Assembly (NCBI GenBank): GCA_900474095.1
Contig: UCOA01000101.1
Span: 1 to 53,852, forward strand
DNA from: Hyphomicrobiales bacterium
Lineage (GTDB): Bacteria > Pseudomonadota > Alphaproteobacteria > Rhizobiales > Rhizobiaceae
DNA: 53,852 nt
Direction: 5' to 3'
The notes beneath the pieces are model-generated. The model was given only the letters and a program-made list of their open reading frames with translations. It searched no databases and was not told the origin of the DNA. Position 1 is the stretch's first letter. The number at the start of each line of letters is the position of its first letter. Shown in pieces: positions 1 to 8,171 of the stretch. Both the position numbers and the translations under genes were made by a program.

Positions 1-1
1 C

Positions 2-355
2 CGCATGACCCGCAGCTTCATGCTGAACGAACTGGCGCAGGAATATATCGTCGCTGCCCGCGCCAAGGGACTTTCGGAAGCCCGCATTATCTGGGCGCAT
101 GCGCTGCGGAACGCCGCCGTGCCGCTGGTGACCGTCATTGCGCTTTCCTATGCCGGCCTGCTCGAAGGCTCGGTGCTGACGGAGACGGTCTTTGCCTGGC
201 CGGGGCTCGGCCTCTACATCACCAATTCGCTGCAGAACGCCGACATGAATGCCGTGCTGGGCGGCACGATCGTCATCGGTTCGGTGTTCATCGCCATCAA
301 TATCCTGTCCGATCTTCTCTACCGGACGCTTGACCCGAGGACGCGCGCGCGATGA
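2..355 (+). CDS. Peptide/nickel ABC transporter permease, DppB-type (5' end outside window)
   Basis: C-terminal part of an inner-membrane permease of the DppB/OppB family. The reading frame is open at the left window edge, so the true start lies upstream; the first Met seen is at position 5. The visible part holds the cytoplasmic coupling loop, with 'YIVAARAKGLSE' and 'HALRNAAVPLVT' matching the EAA loop that contacts the ATPase, followed by two hydrophobic segments. Its stop overlaps the next permease by four bases, as expected for translationally coupled transporter genes. No substrate-binding protein is visible, so the cargo (dipeptide, oligopeptide, nickel or other) cannot be decided from this window. 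Confidence 0.9.
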   Translation, partial: RMTRSFMLNELAQEYIVAARAKGLSEARIIWAHALRNAAVPLVTVIALSYAGLLEGSVLTETVFAWPGLGLYITNSLQNADMNAVLGGTIVIGSVFIAINILSDLLYRTLDPRTRAR

Positions 356-1290
356 GCGAGACAAGGCAAGCCACCCCCACTCCGATGAGCCGCCGCGAAT
401 GGCTGATGTCCGACCGGCCGCAATCGCGCCTGCAGGCGCGCCTCGGCCGCGCCTATATGACCTGGCGCCGGTTTTCGGCCAACCGGCTGGCGGTTGCCGG
501 GCTCGGCATTATCCTGTTGCTCATTCTGGTTGCGATGTTCGCCGACGCGCTGGCGCCGCATTCGCCGGTCATCGGCAATCTTGCCGGCGCGCGCCTGCTG
601 CCGCCGGGGAGCGAAGGCTATCTGCTCGGCACCGACGATCAGGGCAGAGACATTCTCTCCCGCTTGCTCTACGGCTCGCGGCTGACGCTGCTCGTCATCG
701 TTCTCGTCGCGATCATCGCGGCCCCCATCGGCCTCTTGGTCGGAGCCGTTTCCGGTTATGCCGGTGGCTGGGTCGATGCGGTGTTGATGCGGATCACCGA
801 TATCTTTCTTGCGTTTCCGAAGCTGGTTCTGGCGCTCGCTTTCGTCGCCGCCATGGGACCGGGCATCCAGAACGCCATCATCGCGATCGCCATCACCTCC
901 TGGCCGCCCTATGCACGTATCGCCCGCGCCGAGACACTGACCGTCCGCAATTCCGATTACATCGCTGCCGTCCGGCTGATGGGCGCATCACCCCTCCGGA
1001 TCGTGCTGCGCCACGTCATGCCGATGTGCGTGTCATCGCTGATCGTCCGCGTCACCCTCGATATGGCCGGCATCATCCTGACGGCTGCGGGCTTGGGCTT
1101 TCTCGGCCTCGGCGCTCAACCGCCGCTGCCGGAATGGGGCGCGATGATCGCGTCGGGCCGCCGCTTCATCCTCGACCAATGGTGGGTCGCAACCATGCCC
1201 GGCATCGCCATCCTCATTGTCAGCCTCGGTTTCAACCTGCTCGGCGACGGTCTGCGCGATGCGCTCGATCCGAGGGAGAGCGGCCAATGA
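352..1290 (+). CDS. Peptide/nickel ABC transporter permease, DppC-type
   Basis: Second inner-membrane permease of the transporter, 312 residues, the usual size for DppC/OppC. It has an N-terminal cytoplasmic extension, a first membrane helix near residues 45-65, and the typical 'LLGTDDQGRDILSRLLYGSR' segment near residues 90-110 that marks this family. The coupling loop appears as 'YIAAVRLMGASPLRIVLRHV'. It overlaps the upstream permease and the downstream ATPase by ATGA junctions, so all four genes are probably one operon. Function as a DppC-like permease is secure; the substrate is unknown. Confidence 0.93.
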   Translation: MSETRQATPTPMSRREWLMSDRPQSRLQARLGRAYMTWRRFSANRLAVAGLGIILLLILVAMFADALAPHSPVIGNLAGARLLPPGSEGYLLGTDDQGRDILSRLLYGSRLTLLVIVLVAIIAAPIGLLVGAVSGYAGGWVDAVLMRITDIFLAFPKLVLALAFVAAMGPGIQNAIIAIAITSWPPYARIARAETLTVRNSDYIAAVRLMGASPLRIVLRHVMPMCVSSLIVRVTLDMAGIILTAAGLGFLGLGAQPPLPEWGAMIASGRRFILDQWWVATMPGIAILIVSLGFNLLGDGLRDALDPRESGQ

Positions 1291-2120
1291 ACCCGATGTT
1301 GACGGTCGATGATCTGAGGGTCTCGTTTCCGACCCGCACCGGCCTGATCGAGGCGGTGCGCGGCGTCTCCTTCACGCTCGGCCGCGAGCGGTTGGGCATC
1401 GTCGGCGAAAGCGGATCGGGCAAGTCGCAGACGGGCAGGGCGATCATGGGGCTTACGCCGCCGCATGCCCGCATCTCGGCAAGCAAGCTCAACTTCGATG
1501 GCATCGACCTTCTGGCCGCGCCCGCGAAGGTCCGGCGCAGCCTTCGCGGCAGCCGCATTGCCATGATCCTGCAGGACCCGAAATATTCGCTCAATCCCGT
1601 CATGAGCATTGGCCGTCAGATCGTCGAGACGCTGCGCACCCATGAAAACGTCAGCAAGCGCGTGGCTAGAGACCGGGCGATCGCCATGCTGGAGGCGGTG
1701 CAGATCCGTGATGCGGGACGCGTGTTCGACCTGCATCCGCACGAGGTATCCGGCGGCATGGGGCAGCGCGCCATGATTGCCATGATGCTGATTGCCGGCC
1801 CCGAACTGTTGATCGCCGACGAGCCGACCTCGGCGCTCGATGTGACGGTCCAGCTCGACGTGCTCCGCATCCTCGACAAGCTCGTCTCCGAACGCGGCAT
1901 GGGGCTGATCTTCATCTCCCACGATCTGCGGCTGGTGTCCTCCTTCTGCGATCGGGTGATCGTCATGTATGCCGGCAGGATCGTCGAGGAGATCGCGGCC
2001 TCGGAACTGTCGAATGCGAAACATCCCTATACGCAGGGCCTGCTCAACTGCATGCCGACACTTGGCACCGACCGGCATCCACTGCCGGTGCTTGATCGCA
2101 ACCCGGAGTGGGCGGCATGA
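1287..2120 (+). CDS. Peptide ABC transporter ATP-binding protein, DppD-type
   Basis: Cytoplasmic ATPase, 277 residues from the ATG at 1287, which overlaps the permease stop. The frame is open far upstream, but that part is out-of-frame permease sequence, so 1287 is the right start. Walker A is 'GESGSGKS', the signature region is 'VSGGMGQRAMIAMML' (M where Q is usual in LSGGQ), Walker B is 'LLIADEP', and the switch His follows in 'ISHDLRL'. The C-terminal 'HPYTQGLL' is typical of the oligopeptide-transporter ATPase subfamily. It is probably half of a DppD/DppF heterodimer with the next gene. Confidence 0.93.
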   Translation: MNPMLTVDDLRVSFPTRTGLIEAVRGVSFTLGRERLGIVGESGSGKSQTGRAIMGLTPPHARISASKLNFDGIDLLAAPAKVRRSLRGSRIAMILQDPKYSLNPVMSIGRQIVETLRTHENVSKRVARDRAIAMLEAVQIRDAGRVFDLHPHEVSGGMGQRAMIAMMLIAGPELLIADEPTSALDVTVQLDVLRILDKLVSERGMGLIFISHDLRLVSSFCDRVIVMYAGRIVEEIAASELSNAKHPYTQGLLNCMPTLGTDRHPLPVLDRNPEWAA

Positions 2121-2878
2121 CGGCGACAATTGCAGCGGAAAACCTGACTGTCGCCTATGATGATTTCCTGGCGCTCGACAATGTCAGTATCGACGTCGCG
2201 CCCGGCGAATCCTTTGGCCTCGTCGGCGAATCCGGATCGGGAAAATCGACACTGCTGCGGGCCATTGCCGGGCTTGCGCCTGTGATCGGCGGAAAGATCC
2301 TGCTCGATGGCAAAACGCTCGGTGCGCAATATCGCGACAAGGCATTCTATCGCCGGGTGCAGATGGTTTTTCAGGACCCTTATGGATCGCTGCATCCGCG
2401 CCAGACCGTCGATCGCCTGCTACAGGAACCGCTCGCCATCCACGGTGTAGAGGATGCCGAACACCGCATCCTGCGCGCGCTCGATGAAGTCGGGCTCGGT
2501 TCATCCTTCCGTTTTCGCTACTCGCACCAGCTTTCCGGCGGCCAGCGCCAGCGTATCGCCATCGCCCGGGCGCTAATCATCGAGCCGCAGATCATGCTGC
2601 TCGACGAGCCGACCTCGGCGCTGGATGCCTCGGTACAGGCCGAAGTGCTGAACCTGCTCGAACAGGTTCGTCGCGACCGCAGGCTCACCTACATCATGGT
2701 CAGTCACGATCTCGGCGTTGTCACGCATATGTGCGAGCGCCTTGTGGTGATGAAATCGGGCAAGGTTGTCGAGCGGCTGTCATCCGGCGATCTCGTGGCA
2801 GGGCGGATCAGCGAGAGCTATACGAAGAACCTGATGATCGCGAGCAAGGGGTTTGTGCGCAAGGCGGCCTTTGCCTGA
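2117..2878 (+). CDS. Peptide ABC transporter ATP-binding protein, DppF-type
   Basis: Second ATPase of the transporter, 253 residues. I chose ATG 2117, which overlaps the previous stop, over an in-frame ATG nine bases earlier because ATGA coupling is used throughout this operon. Walker A is 'GESGSGKS', the Q-loop region is 'VFQDPYGSLHPRQTV' (a hallmark of DppF/OppF), the signature is 'LSGGQRQRIAIARAL', Walker B 'IMLLDEPTSALD', and the H-loop 'VSHDLGVV'. It is shorter at the C terminus than many OppF proteins and lacks the extended oligopeptide C-terminal domain. It is the last gene of the operon. Confidence 0.93.
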   Translation: MTATIAAENLTVAYDDFLALDNVSIDVAPGESFGLVGESGSGKSTLLRAIAGLAPVIGGKILLDGKTLGAQYRDKAFYRRVQMVFQDPYGSLHPRQTVDRLLQEPLAIHGVEDAEHRILRALDEVGLGSSFRFRYSHQLSGGQRQRIAIARALIIEPQIMLLDEPTSALDASVQAEVLNLLEQVRRDRRLTYIMVSHDLGVVTHMCERLVVMKSGKVVERLSSGDLVAGRISESYTKNLMIASKGFVRKAAFA

Positions 2879-2986
2879 GCCGCTCGGCCGGCTTCCCGAC
2901 ATCGCCAGAACCACGCCTTGTGCTGTGTATTAGAAAGGCGCAATATTCTGGTGCTGGGGCATGGTTCACCTTGGGAGGAGCGAATC

Positions 2987-4426
2987 ATGAACGATATGAG
3001 CCTCATGAATCTGCAGGCAGGAAAGACATGGGTGGGCGCGGCTGCCATCGAAGCGCTTGCGGCAGGGCTGCGCGGCAAGGTGCTGGAAGCAAGCGATGCC
3101 TCCTATGACGAGGCGCGGGCGATCTGGAACGCCATGATCGACCGCAGGCCGGCGCTGATCGTGCAATGCGCCGAAGCGGCGGACGTCGTCAATGCGGTGC
3201 GATTTGCAAACGACAACAAGTTGCTCGTCTCGGTGCGCGGCGGTGGGCACAACATTGCCGGCAACGCGGTCTGTGATGGCGGCATGATGATCGACCTGTC
3301 GCCGATGAAGTCGGTGCGTGTCGATGCCGCGGCAAAGCGGGCGTGGGTCGAACCGGGGGCGACGCTCGCCGATCTCGACAAGGAAACCCAATCATTCGGG
3401 TTGGCGCTGCCGACCGGCATCAACTCGACGACCGGCATTGCCGGGCTGACCGTTGGCGGCGGCTTTGGCTGGATCACGCGCAAGTTTGGCCTGACGATCG
3501 ACAACCTCGTTTCGGCAGACGTCGTCACCGCGAATGGCGAACTGGTGCGTGCAAGCCTTGCGGAAAACGGGGACCTGTTCTGGGCTCTCCGAGGCGGCGG
3601 CGGGAATTTCGGCATCGTCACGGCGTTCGAGTTTCAACTCCACGACCTCGGCCCGCAGGTCCTTTCGGGTCTCGTGGTGCATCCGTTCGCCGACGCGCAG
3701 GCGGTTCTTCAGCAATACCGAGAGGCTCTCGAAGCGGCGCCGGACGAGCTTACCTGCTGGGTCGTTATGCGCCAGGCACCACCGCTGCCGTTCCTTCCGC
3801 AGGAGTGGCATGGCAAGGAGATTTTGGTGCTCGCCATGTGCTATTGCGGCGATATAGCCGAGGGCGAGAAGGCGACGCAGCAATTGCGTTCGATCGGCAA
3901 GCCGATTGCCGATGTCGTCGGTCCCAACCCGTTTACCGGCTGGCAGCAGGCCTTCGATCCCCTGCTGACGCCCGGCGCCCGCAACTACTGGAAGAGCCAT
4001 GATTTCATCGCGCTTTCAGACCCCGCGATCGCGGTCCTGATCGATGCGATCGGCACGCTGCCCGGACCGGAATGTGAGATATTCATCGCCCACCTTGGCG
4101 GTGCCGTCGGCCGCGTCGCAACCGGTGCAACTGCCTTCCCGCAGCGGAATTCGCACTTCGTCATGAACGTTCATGCCCGTTGGCGCGAGCCGGCAATGGA
4201 CACGGCATGCATCGCATGGGCGCGCCAGCTCTTCGACGCGGCAGCGCCCTATTCAGCGGGAACGGCCTATATCAACTTCATGCCCGATGACGAGGTCGAT
4301 CGCGTCGAGACGGCCTATGGTGGCAACTACAAACGGCTCGCGGAGATCAAGCGACAGTACGATCCGCAAAACCTGTTCCGCATGAACCAGAATGTCAGGC
4401 CGGTGGAGGGAAGGCGGATGATGTGA
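2987..4426 (+). CDS. FAD-binding oxidoreductase, FAD_binding_4/BBE family
   Basis: A 479-residue FAD-linked oxidase of the PCMH superfamily. The ATG at 2987 follows a good ribosome-binding site (GGGAGGAG). The FAD domain carries 'SVRGGGHNIAG' near residues 80-90, whose His is the usual covalent FAD attachment point, and 'GLTVGGGFGWITRKFGL' further on. In berberine-bridge-type enzymes a second FAD link uses a Cys in the latter motif; here that position reads Gly, so only mono-covalent FAD is expected (inference). The C terminus 'YDPQNLFRMNQNV' is the BBE domain signature. Substrate unknown; sugar, alcohol or alkaloid-like oxidation are possible. It stands alone downstream of the transporter. 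Confidence 0.88.
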   Translation: MNDMSLMNLQAGKTWVGAAAIEALAAGLRGKVLEASDASYDEARAIWNAMIDRRPALIVQCAEAADVVNAVRFANDNKLLVSVRGGGHNIAGNAVCDGGMMIDLSPMKSVRVDAAAKRAWVEPGATLADLDKETQSFGLALPTGINSTTGIAGLTVGGGFGWITRKFGLTIDNLVSADVVTANGELVRASLAENGDLFWALRGGGGNFGIVTAFEFQLHDLGPQVLSGLVVHPFADAQAVLQQYREALEAAPDELTCWVVMRQAPPLPFLPQEWHGKEILVLAMCYCGDIAEGEKATQQLRSIGKPIADVVGPNPFTGWQQAFDPLLTPGARNYWKSHDFIALSDPAIAVLIDAIGTLPGPECEIFIAHLGGAVGRVATGATAFPQRNSHFVMNVHARWREPAMDTACIAWARQLFDAAAPYSAGTAYINFMPDDEVDRVETAYGGNYKRLAEIKRQYDPQNLFRMNQNVRPVEGRRMM

Positions 4427-4609
4427 GTGATCACAGCTGCCATTAGTCAGCGAGCTGGATCATCGCACGCACGAGTAGCATCGAGGTGCCCGTCGATCGA
4501 ACAGAGCCGCCGCTCCATATGGGCGGCGGCCTCTTCATCGTTGACTTCGCATGTGATGAGAGGAAAATGTCCTTTTATGCGTCAACACGCAACAGAAGAG
4601 GTACCTACG

Positions 4610-5080
4610 ATGACGATCGCAAGGAAACTTCAGGACTATATCGATGGCGAGGGTATCGCCTATGACACCGTCCCTCATCACCGCACGGCAACAACAAGCC
4701 AGACGGCGCAGGCGGCTCATGTCCCGGGCAACAGACTGGCAAAATCCGTGGTTGTGCATCACGAAATGGGGTACGTGCTCGCCGTTGTCCCCAGCACACA
4801 CCGGATCGAACTCTCCACATTGCAGGATGTGATGAACAGGCGCCTTGGCCTCGCATCGGAGGAGGAGGTCTGCTCGCTTTTCTCCGACTGCGACATGGGT
4901 GCCGTGCCGCCCATCGGATCGGCCTACGACGTGCCGGTGATCCTCGACGAAAGTCTCGGCAACGCCAGCGACGTCTATTTCGAGGGCGGTGATCACAAGA
5001 CCTTGGTGCATGTGAGCGGTCCAAACTTTCGCAGCCTCATGAAGGGTGCGCAGGTCGCCCGCTTCAGCCACGTGGCGTAG
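4610..5080 (+). CDS. YbaK/ProX-type aminoacyl-tRNA deacylase domain protein
   Basis: Protein of 156 residues from ATG 4610, which has AGAAGAGG upstream; the frame is open further 5' but without a convincing start. The sequence 'GIAYDTVPHHRTATTSQTAQAAHVPGNRLAKSVVVH' is the N-terminal core of YbaK/EbsC-like proteins that hydrolyse mischarged aminoacyl-tRNA, with a Lys in the conserved 'AKS/VV' position, and 'GAVPPIG' is the conserved loop facing the active site. Length fits a single-domain free-standing deacylase. The amino acid specificity cannot be read from the sequence. Confidence 0.85.
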   Translation: MTIARKLQDYIDGEGIAYDTVPHHRTATTSQTAQAAHVPGNRLAKSVVVHHEMGYVLAVVPSTHRIELSTLQDVMNRRLGLASEEEVCSLFSDCDMGAVPPIGSAYDVPVILDESLGNASDVYFEGGDHKTLVHVSGPNFRSLMKGAQVARFSHVA

Positions 5081-5222
5081 ATGGGACGATCCTGGCGCGC
5101 GCCCCGCAGTGCCCGGCGCGGAGTTGTTGCCACCGCCGGGACAGACATGCCTGACCTCCTAGCTCTCTCGGAGTTCTCGGGCGCTGTCCCGGGGAGGTAC
5201 TCGCGCGTCCGCTCGGCTCAGC

Positions 5223-5432
5223 TCAAATTCCGACGATTCCAATTGTCGGCGGCACGAAGTTCGGAAACCCGAGCCTCGGATAGTCACAGCGCCTATCGAA
5301 CTTGGAGATCGGTTGAGTGCGCCTGCAAGTCGGATCGGTTTTGTAGGCATAGCCAGGCAAGTTGACATACCGACTATGTGGGGTGCACACCACGATCGCC
5401 ATTCCGATCAGCAATACCGCATAGGTCCTCAT
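5223..5432 (-). CDS. Possible small secreted protein
   Basis: A 69-codon frame with a convincing N-terminal signal-like hydrophobic stretch (MRTYAVLLIGMAIVVCTP) followed by a Cys- and Pro-containing mature part. A GAGG sequence lies about 10 bases before the ATG. No family recognised. A frame on the same strand (5159-5368) overlaps it but lacks such features. It lies outside the integrated element, between the deacylase gene and attL. Confidence 0.45.
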   Translation of the reverse strand: MRTYAVLLIGMAIVVCTPHSRYVNLPGYAYKTDPTCRRTQPISKFDRRCDYPRLGFPNFVPPTIGIVGI

Positions 5433-5681
5433 GATCGCGCCTCGTAAGCAAACTTACGTCAGTCACTGGATTTGGTGCTTTGTCGTGATGAAGCCTTCGC
5501 GCAGAGGAGCAAGCGCTTCGCGCACCTCGGCGTCCGAGCAAATATCTCATAGACAGCGGGCGATAACTATTCACACAAAAGGATGAGGGGGCGTCATACC
5601 CAGCGACAAATTTATCGACGCAGAAAGGGACAAAACACCTAACGAAAGACATCTGATAATAAATGAAATCAGCTAGTTCAA
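5433..5681. other. Non-coding stretch before attL
   Basis: No supported gene. A long minus-strand frame crosses this stretch only because it reads through the tRNA fragment at attL. With the attL/arm-site region that follows, the gene-free interval reaches to the integrase at 5883. Confidence 0.5.
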
Positions 5682-5727
5682 TGGCGCACCCGACAGGATT
5701 CGAACCTGTGACCTTTGGAATCGGAAT
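5682..5727. repeat. attL: copy of the tRNA-Arg 3' part
   Basis: Identical over 46 bases to 31945-31990, covering the CCA end, acceptor 3' strand, T-arm, variable loop and 3' half of the anticodon arm through the anticodon. After this the sequence diverges from the tRNA, so this copy is a remnant made by integration. Confidence 0.93.
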
Positions 5728-5749
5728 GCAGCCGTGATGCATTTTCCAT

Positions 5750-5877
5750 TGCTTCCTGTAGTTTACTCAAGCTTGATTTTGTGATCAATATCAGTCTCTA
5801 GACGCTTTCTGCAGTTACAACGGTTGGGATCAAGTTTTCCCTGATTTGCTTCCTGCTGCTTCCTATGTGCTTCCTGT
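5750..5877. promoter_or_regulatory. Left-end integrase arm-type sites (TGCTTCCT repeats)
   Basis: TGCTTCCT occurs at 5750, 5847, 5857 and 5868, the last three at 10-11 base spacing (one helical turn), between attL and the integrase start. A 21-bp block at 5857-5877 recurs exactly at 31878-31898 near attR. Short directly repeated sites at both ends are what arm-type integrase binding sites look like; the role is inferred. Confidence 0.6.
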
Positions 5878-5882
5878 AATGG

Positions 5883-7160
5883 ATGGGTGCGATCGTGGCG
5901 AAGTTGACGAAACGAGTGATCGACGGCCTTCAGCCGCGCGATAAAGACTATTTCGAGTGGGATGACGAACTGCCTGGTTTCGGTGTTCGCGTGTGGCCTA
6001 CCGAAAAGAAAACCTACGTCGCACAGTACCGGGTGGGAAAGCAGACCAGACGCTTCAAGATTGGCGCGCACGGCCCGCTGACGGTCGAGGAAGCCCGCAA
6101 GGAAGCGAAAGTCGTTCTGGGCGATGTTGCCCGCGGCGAGGATCCGCAGCTAGACCGCGCCACGCGCCGGAAGTCCTTGACGGTGAAAGAGCTCTGCGAC
6201 GCGTATTTCGAGGCTGCGGGCAAGGGGCTCATCTTCGGTAAACGCGGCAAGCCCAAAAAGGCGTCAACGCTCTATGTCGATCAAGGTAGGGCGAAGAGGC
6301 ATATCATCCCGCTTCTCGGCACTAAGCTTGTTCAGGACGTCAACACGGCCGACGCTGTGAAGATGATGAGAGACGTCACCGTCGGCAAGACGGCGGTATC
6401 GGAAAAGACTGGCAAGCTCAGGGGGAGGGCTATCGTCGAAGGCGGGGCGGGAACCGCATCGCAGGCGGTAACGCTGCTCAGTGCCATTCTGGCTTACGCA
6501 GTCTCTGAGGGGATCGTTCCGCACAACGCAGCTCGAGGGATCAAGAAACCGGCCGTAGGCAAGCGCACGCGCCGCCTGGACGCGAAAGAGTATCGAGCGC
6601 TGGGCAAGGCCCTATCTGCAGCCGCTGACGTGCCTTGGCAGGGCATCGTAGGGACGAAGCTTTTCCTTCTCACCGGCTTCCGGCTAAGCGAGATCGCCGG
6701 TTTGAAATGGTCGGAAGTCGACGAGACCGCCAACTGCTTCCGTCTGGACGATTCCAAGGAGGGCGCCTCTGTCAGGCCGATCGGCGAGCCGGTGTTCGAC
6801 GTGCTAGCGACCGTGATTCGCCAGGACGGCAACCCTTATGTGCTGCCGGGACCGAGAAGCGATGATGGTCATTACACGTCGCTCGACGAAGCCATCAAAA
6901 AGCTGACGAAAAAAGCGGAGCTTTCCGGAGTGACAAGCCACGTCATGCGCCACTCGTATGCTTCTGTCGCCGGCGATCTTGGCTTCACCGAGATCACTAT
7001 CGCTGCGCTGCTTGGCCATGCCGCTGCCGGCGTCACGCAGCGGTATGTGCATCATCTCGATTCTGTGCTGATCGCAGCGGCCGACAAGGTGTCGGGCGAG
7101 GTGCACAACATGATGACGCGAGATCCGGCTGAGGTGGTCAAGCTGCCACGGCGAGCCTAG
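5883..7160 (+). CDS. Tyrosine recombinase/integrase (P4-like, DUF4102 N terminus)
   Basis: A 425-residue site-specific recombinase that would integrate and excise the element. The N-terminal arm-binding domain (about 1-95) has the DUF4102 features 'DELPGFGVRVWPT' and 'IGAHGPLTVEEARKEA'. The catalytic domain shows the full set of residues: Arg267 in 'TGFRLSEIAGLKW', a probable Lys292, His353 and Arg356 in 'SHVMRHSYAS', His379 in 'LLGHA' and nucleophile Tyr388 in 'TQRYVHH', so it looks intact. ATG 5883 is used; a GTG twelve bases later is an alternative. Its stop overlaps that of the convergent Arc-like gene. Confidence 0.95.
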   Translation: MGAIVAKLTKRVIDGLQPRDKDYFEWDDELPGFGVRVWPTEKKTYVAQYRVGKQTRRFKIGAHGPLTVEEARKEAKVVLGDVARGEDPQLDRATRRKSLTVKELCDAYFEAAGKGLIFGKRGKPKKASTLYVDQGRAKRHIIPLLGTKLVQDVNTADAVKMMRDVTVGKTAVSEKTGKLRGRAIVEGGAGTASQAVTLLSAILAYAVSEGIVPHNAARGIKKPAVGKRTRRLDAKEYRALGKALSAAADVPWQGIVGTKLFLLTGFRLSEIAGLKWSEVDETANCFRLDDSKEGASVRPIGEPVFDVLATVIRQDGNPYVLPGPRSDDGHYTSLDEAIKKLTKKAELSGVTSHVMRHSYASVAGDLGFTEITIAALLGHAAAGVTQRYVHHLDSVLIAAADKVSGEVHNMMTRDPAEVVKLPRRA

Positions 7161-7627
7161 TCCTTATCCTCTTTCCCTGGGGAATCAGGGAAAGGATCCT
7201 CCCACTGCTCATCTGGGAAGCTCGGAGTCGAATAATTCTCGTCATCGAACGGCCGATCTTGCGCGGCCTCATACTCCTCCATGTCCCATTCTTCGACCCG
7301 CTTGGCGACTTTCTCGGCAAAACTCATTGTCACGGGAATTTTGTCGGATGCGATATCGCGCAGGGTCTTGTCGATCATATCCGCGATCTCACCGACCTGA
7401 GCTTCAAGGTCGCTACCGCGCTTCAACGCTGCGACAAGGGTCGCCAAACCGTTCACGCGATCTTCCAGCGTCGCGGGGGCTGGGAAATAATCGTCTAAGC
7501 ACGAGACGATAGCCTCATTCATCGACATCCCCGCACGATCGGCCTTCGTTTTGATCCGGTCACGCATTCCCGGCGGCAGACGGACGATGAACTGATCGTA
7601 GTCCCGAACTCGCGCCTTCTTTGCCAT
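7157..7627 (-). CDS. Arc-family ribbon-helix-helix DNA-binding protein
   Basis: A 156-residue protein. Residues about 8-50 ('YDQFIVRLPPGMRDRIKTKADRAGMSMNEAIVSCL') match the Arc/MetJ ribbon-helix-helix fold of phage repressors. The middle is helical and the C terminus is very acidic, ending in 'PDSPGKEDKD'. It is transcribed away from the AlpA-like gene across a 122-base region with two palindromic sites, so it probably represses one or both directions. The gene ends within the stop codon of the convergent integrase. Confidence 0.85.
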   Translation of the reverse strand: MAKKARVRDYDQFIVRLPPGMRDRIKTKADRAGMSMNEAIVSCLDDYFPAPATLEDRVNGLATLVAALKRGSDLEAQVGEIADMIDKTLRDIASDKIPVTMSFAEKVAKRVEEWDMEEYEAAQDRPFDDENYSTPSFPDEQWEDPFPDSPGKEDKD

Positions 7628-7648
7628 ATTGGTACTTTTCCCTGATTG

Positions 7649-7722
7649 ATATCACGCGTGCGATATTGCGCTTGACTTAACCACACATTTCCTACTTACT
7701 CCAGTAATCGCACATGTGCGAT
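7649..7722. promoter_or_regulatory. Divergent control region with two operator-like palindromes
   Basis: 7707-7722 is a perfect 16-base palindrome (ATCGCACATGTGCGAT). A related site at 7649-7666 shares the half GTGCGATAT but is imperfect. They flank a -35-like TTGACT at 7672. The sites lie between the divergent Arc-like and AlpA-like genes and are likely binding sites of one of those proteins. Confidence 0.6.
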
Positions 7723-7749
7723 ATCAAAACAAATGGAGATGGTTAAGCG

Positions 7750-7986
7750 ATGATGAATTCGGAAAGACCACGACTGCGGCGCTCGGAGGTGCCTGGCTAT
7801 CTCCTTGAAAAGCACGGCATCCCGATCGCCTTGGCAACATTGAACAAGATGGCGACCATCGGCGGCGGTCCTGCGATGCGCTACGTCGGGCGTATCCCGC
7901 TCTACGATGTTGCCGACCTGGATCGATGGGCTGCCGATCGCCTGTCGCAGCCGGTTACATCGACCTCGGGGAAGAAAGTGGCATGA
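7750..7986 (+). CDS. AlpA/excisionase-like helix-turn-helix protein
   Basis: A 78-residue protein. 'RRSEVPGYLLEKHGIPIALATLNKMATIGGGPAMRYVGRIPLYDVADLDRWAADRL' follows the MerR-like HTH_17 plan used by AlpA activators and excisionases: an N-terminal helix pair, a wing carrying a basic residue, and a final 'Y.V.DLDRWA'. Such proteins bend att-site DNA or activate integrase genes. It begins a rightward run with the next two genes (ATGA overlap at 7983). Function as a directionality factor is inferred from position. Confidence 0.8.
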   Translation: MMNSERPRLRRSEVPGYLLEKHGIPIALATLNKMATIGGGPAMRYVGRIPLYDVADLDRWAADRLSQPVTSTSGKKVA

Positions 7987-8171
7987 GCGGCGCCGACCAC
8001 CAGCACAGCAACGCGGTCGAACAAGCCGCCGCCTGGCTCGCCGATCAAAACCAACCCCCGAAGCCGATCGTGCCGGCGCTTCGCCAACGCTTTGGGCTCT
8101 CGAGCCTGCAAGCCACTGAGGCGTGCGCAATGGCCGAGCGCTTCCGTCTGCTGCGGAGGGCTTTTAGCTGA
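7983..8171 (+). CDS. Small hypothetical protein in element control operon
   Basis: A 62-residue protein starting in the stop of the AlpA-like gene and ending in the start of the next one. The C-terminal half ('IVPALRQRFGLSSLQATEACAMAERFR') reads like a small helical DNA-binding segment. No firm family; tight coupling on both sides is the main support that it is expressed. Confidence 0.7.
   Translation: MSGADHQHSNAVEQAAAWLADQNQPPKPIVPALRQRFGLSSLQATEACAMAERFRLLRRAFS

Noticed and set aside
5682..5727. Second tRNA-Arg gene at the left end
   Set aside because: Only the 3' part is present; the D-arm and 5' acceptor strand are missing.
5374..5742. 122-codon minus-strand frame across attL
   Set aside because: It reads through the tRNA-Arg fragment and has no ribosome-binding site or recognisable domain.
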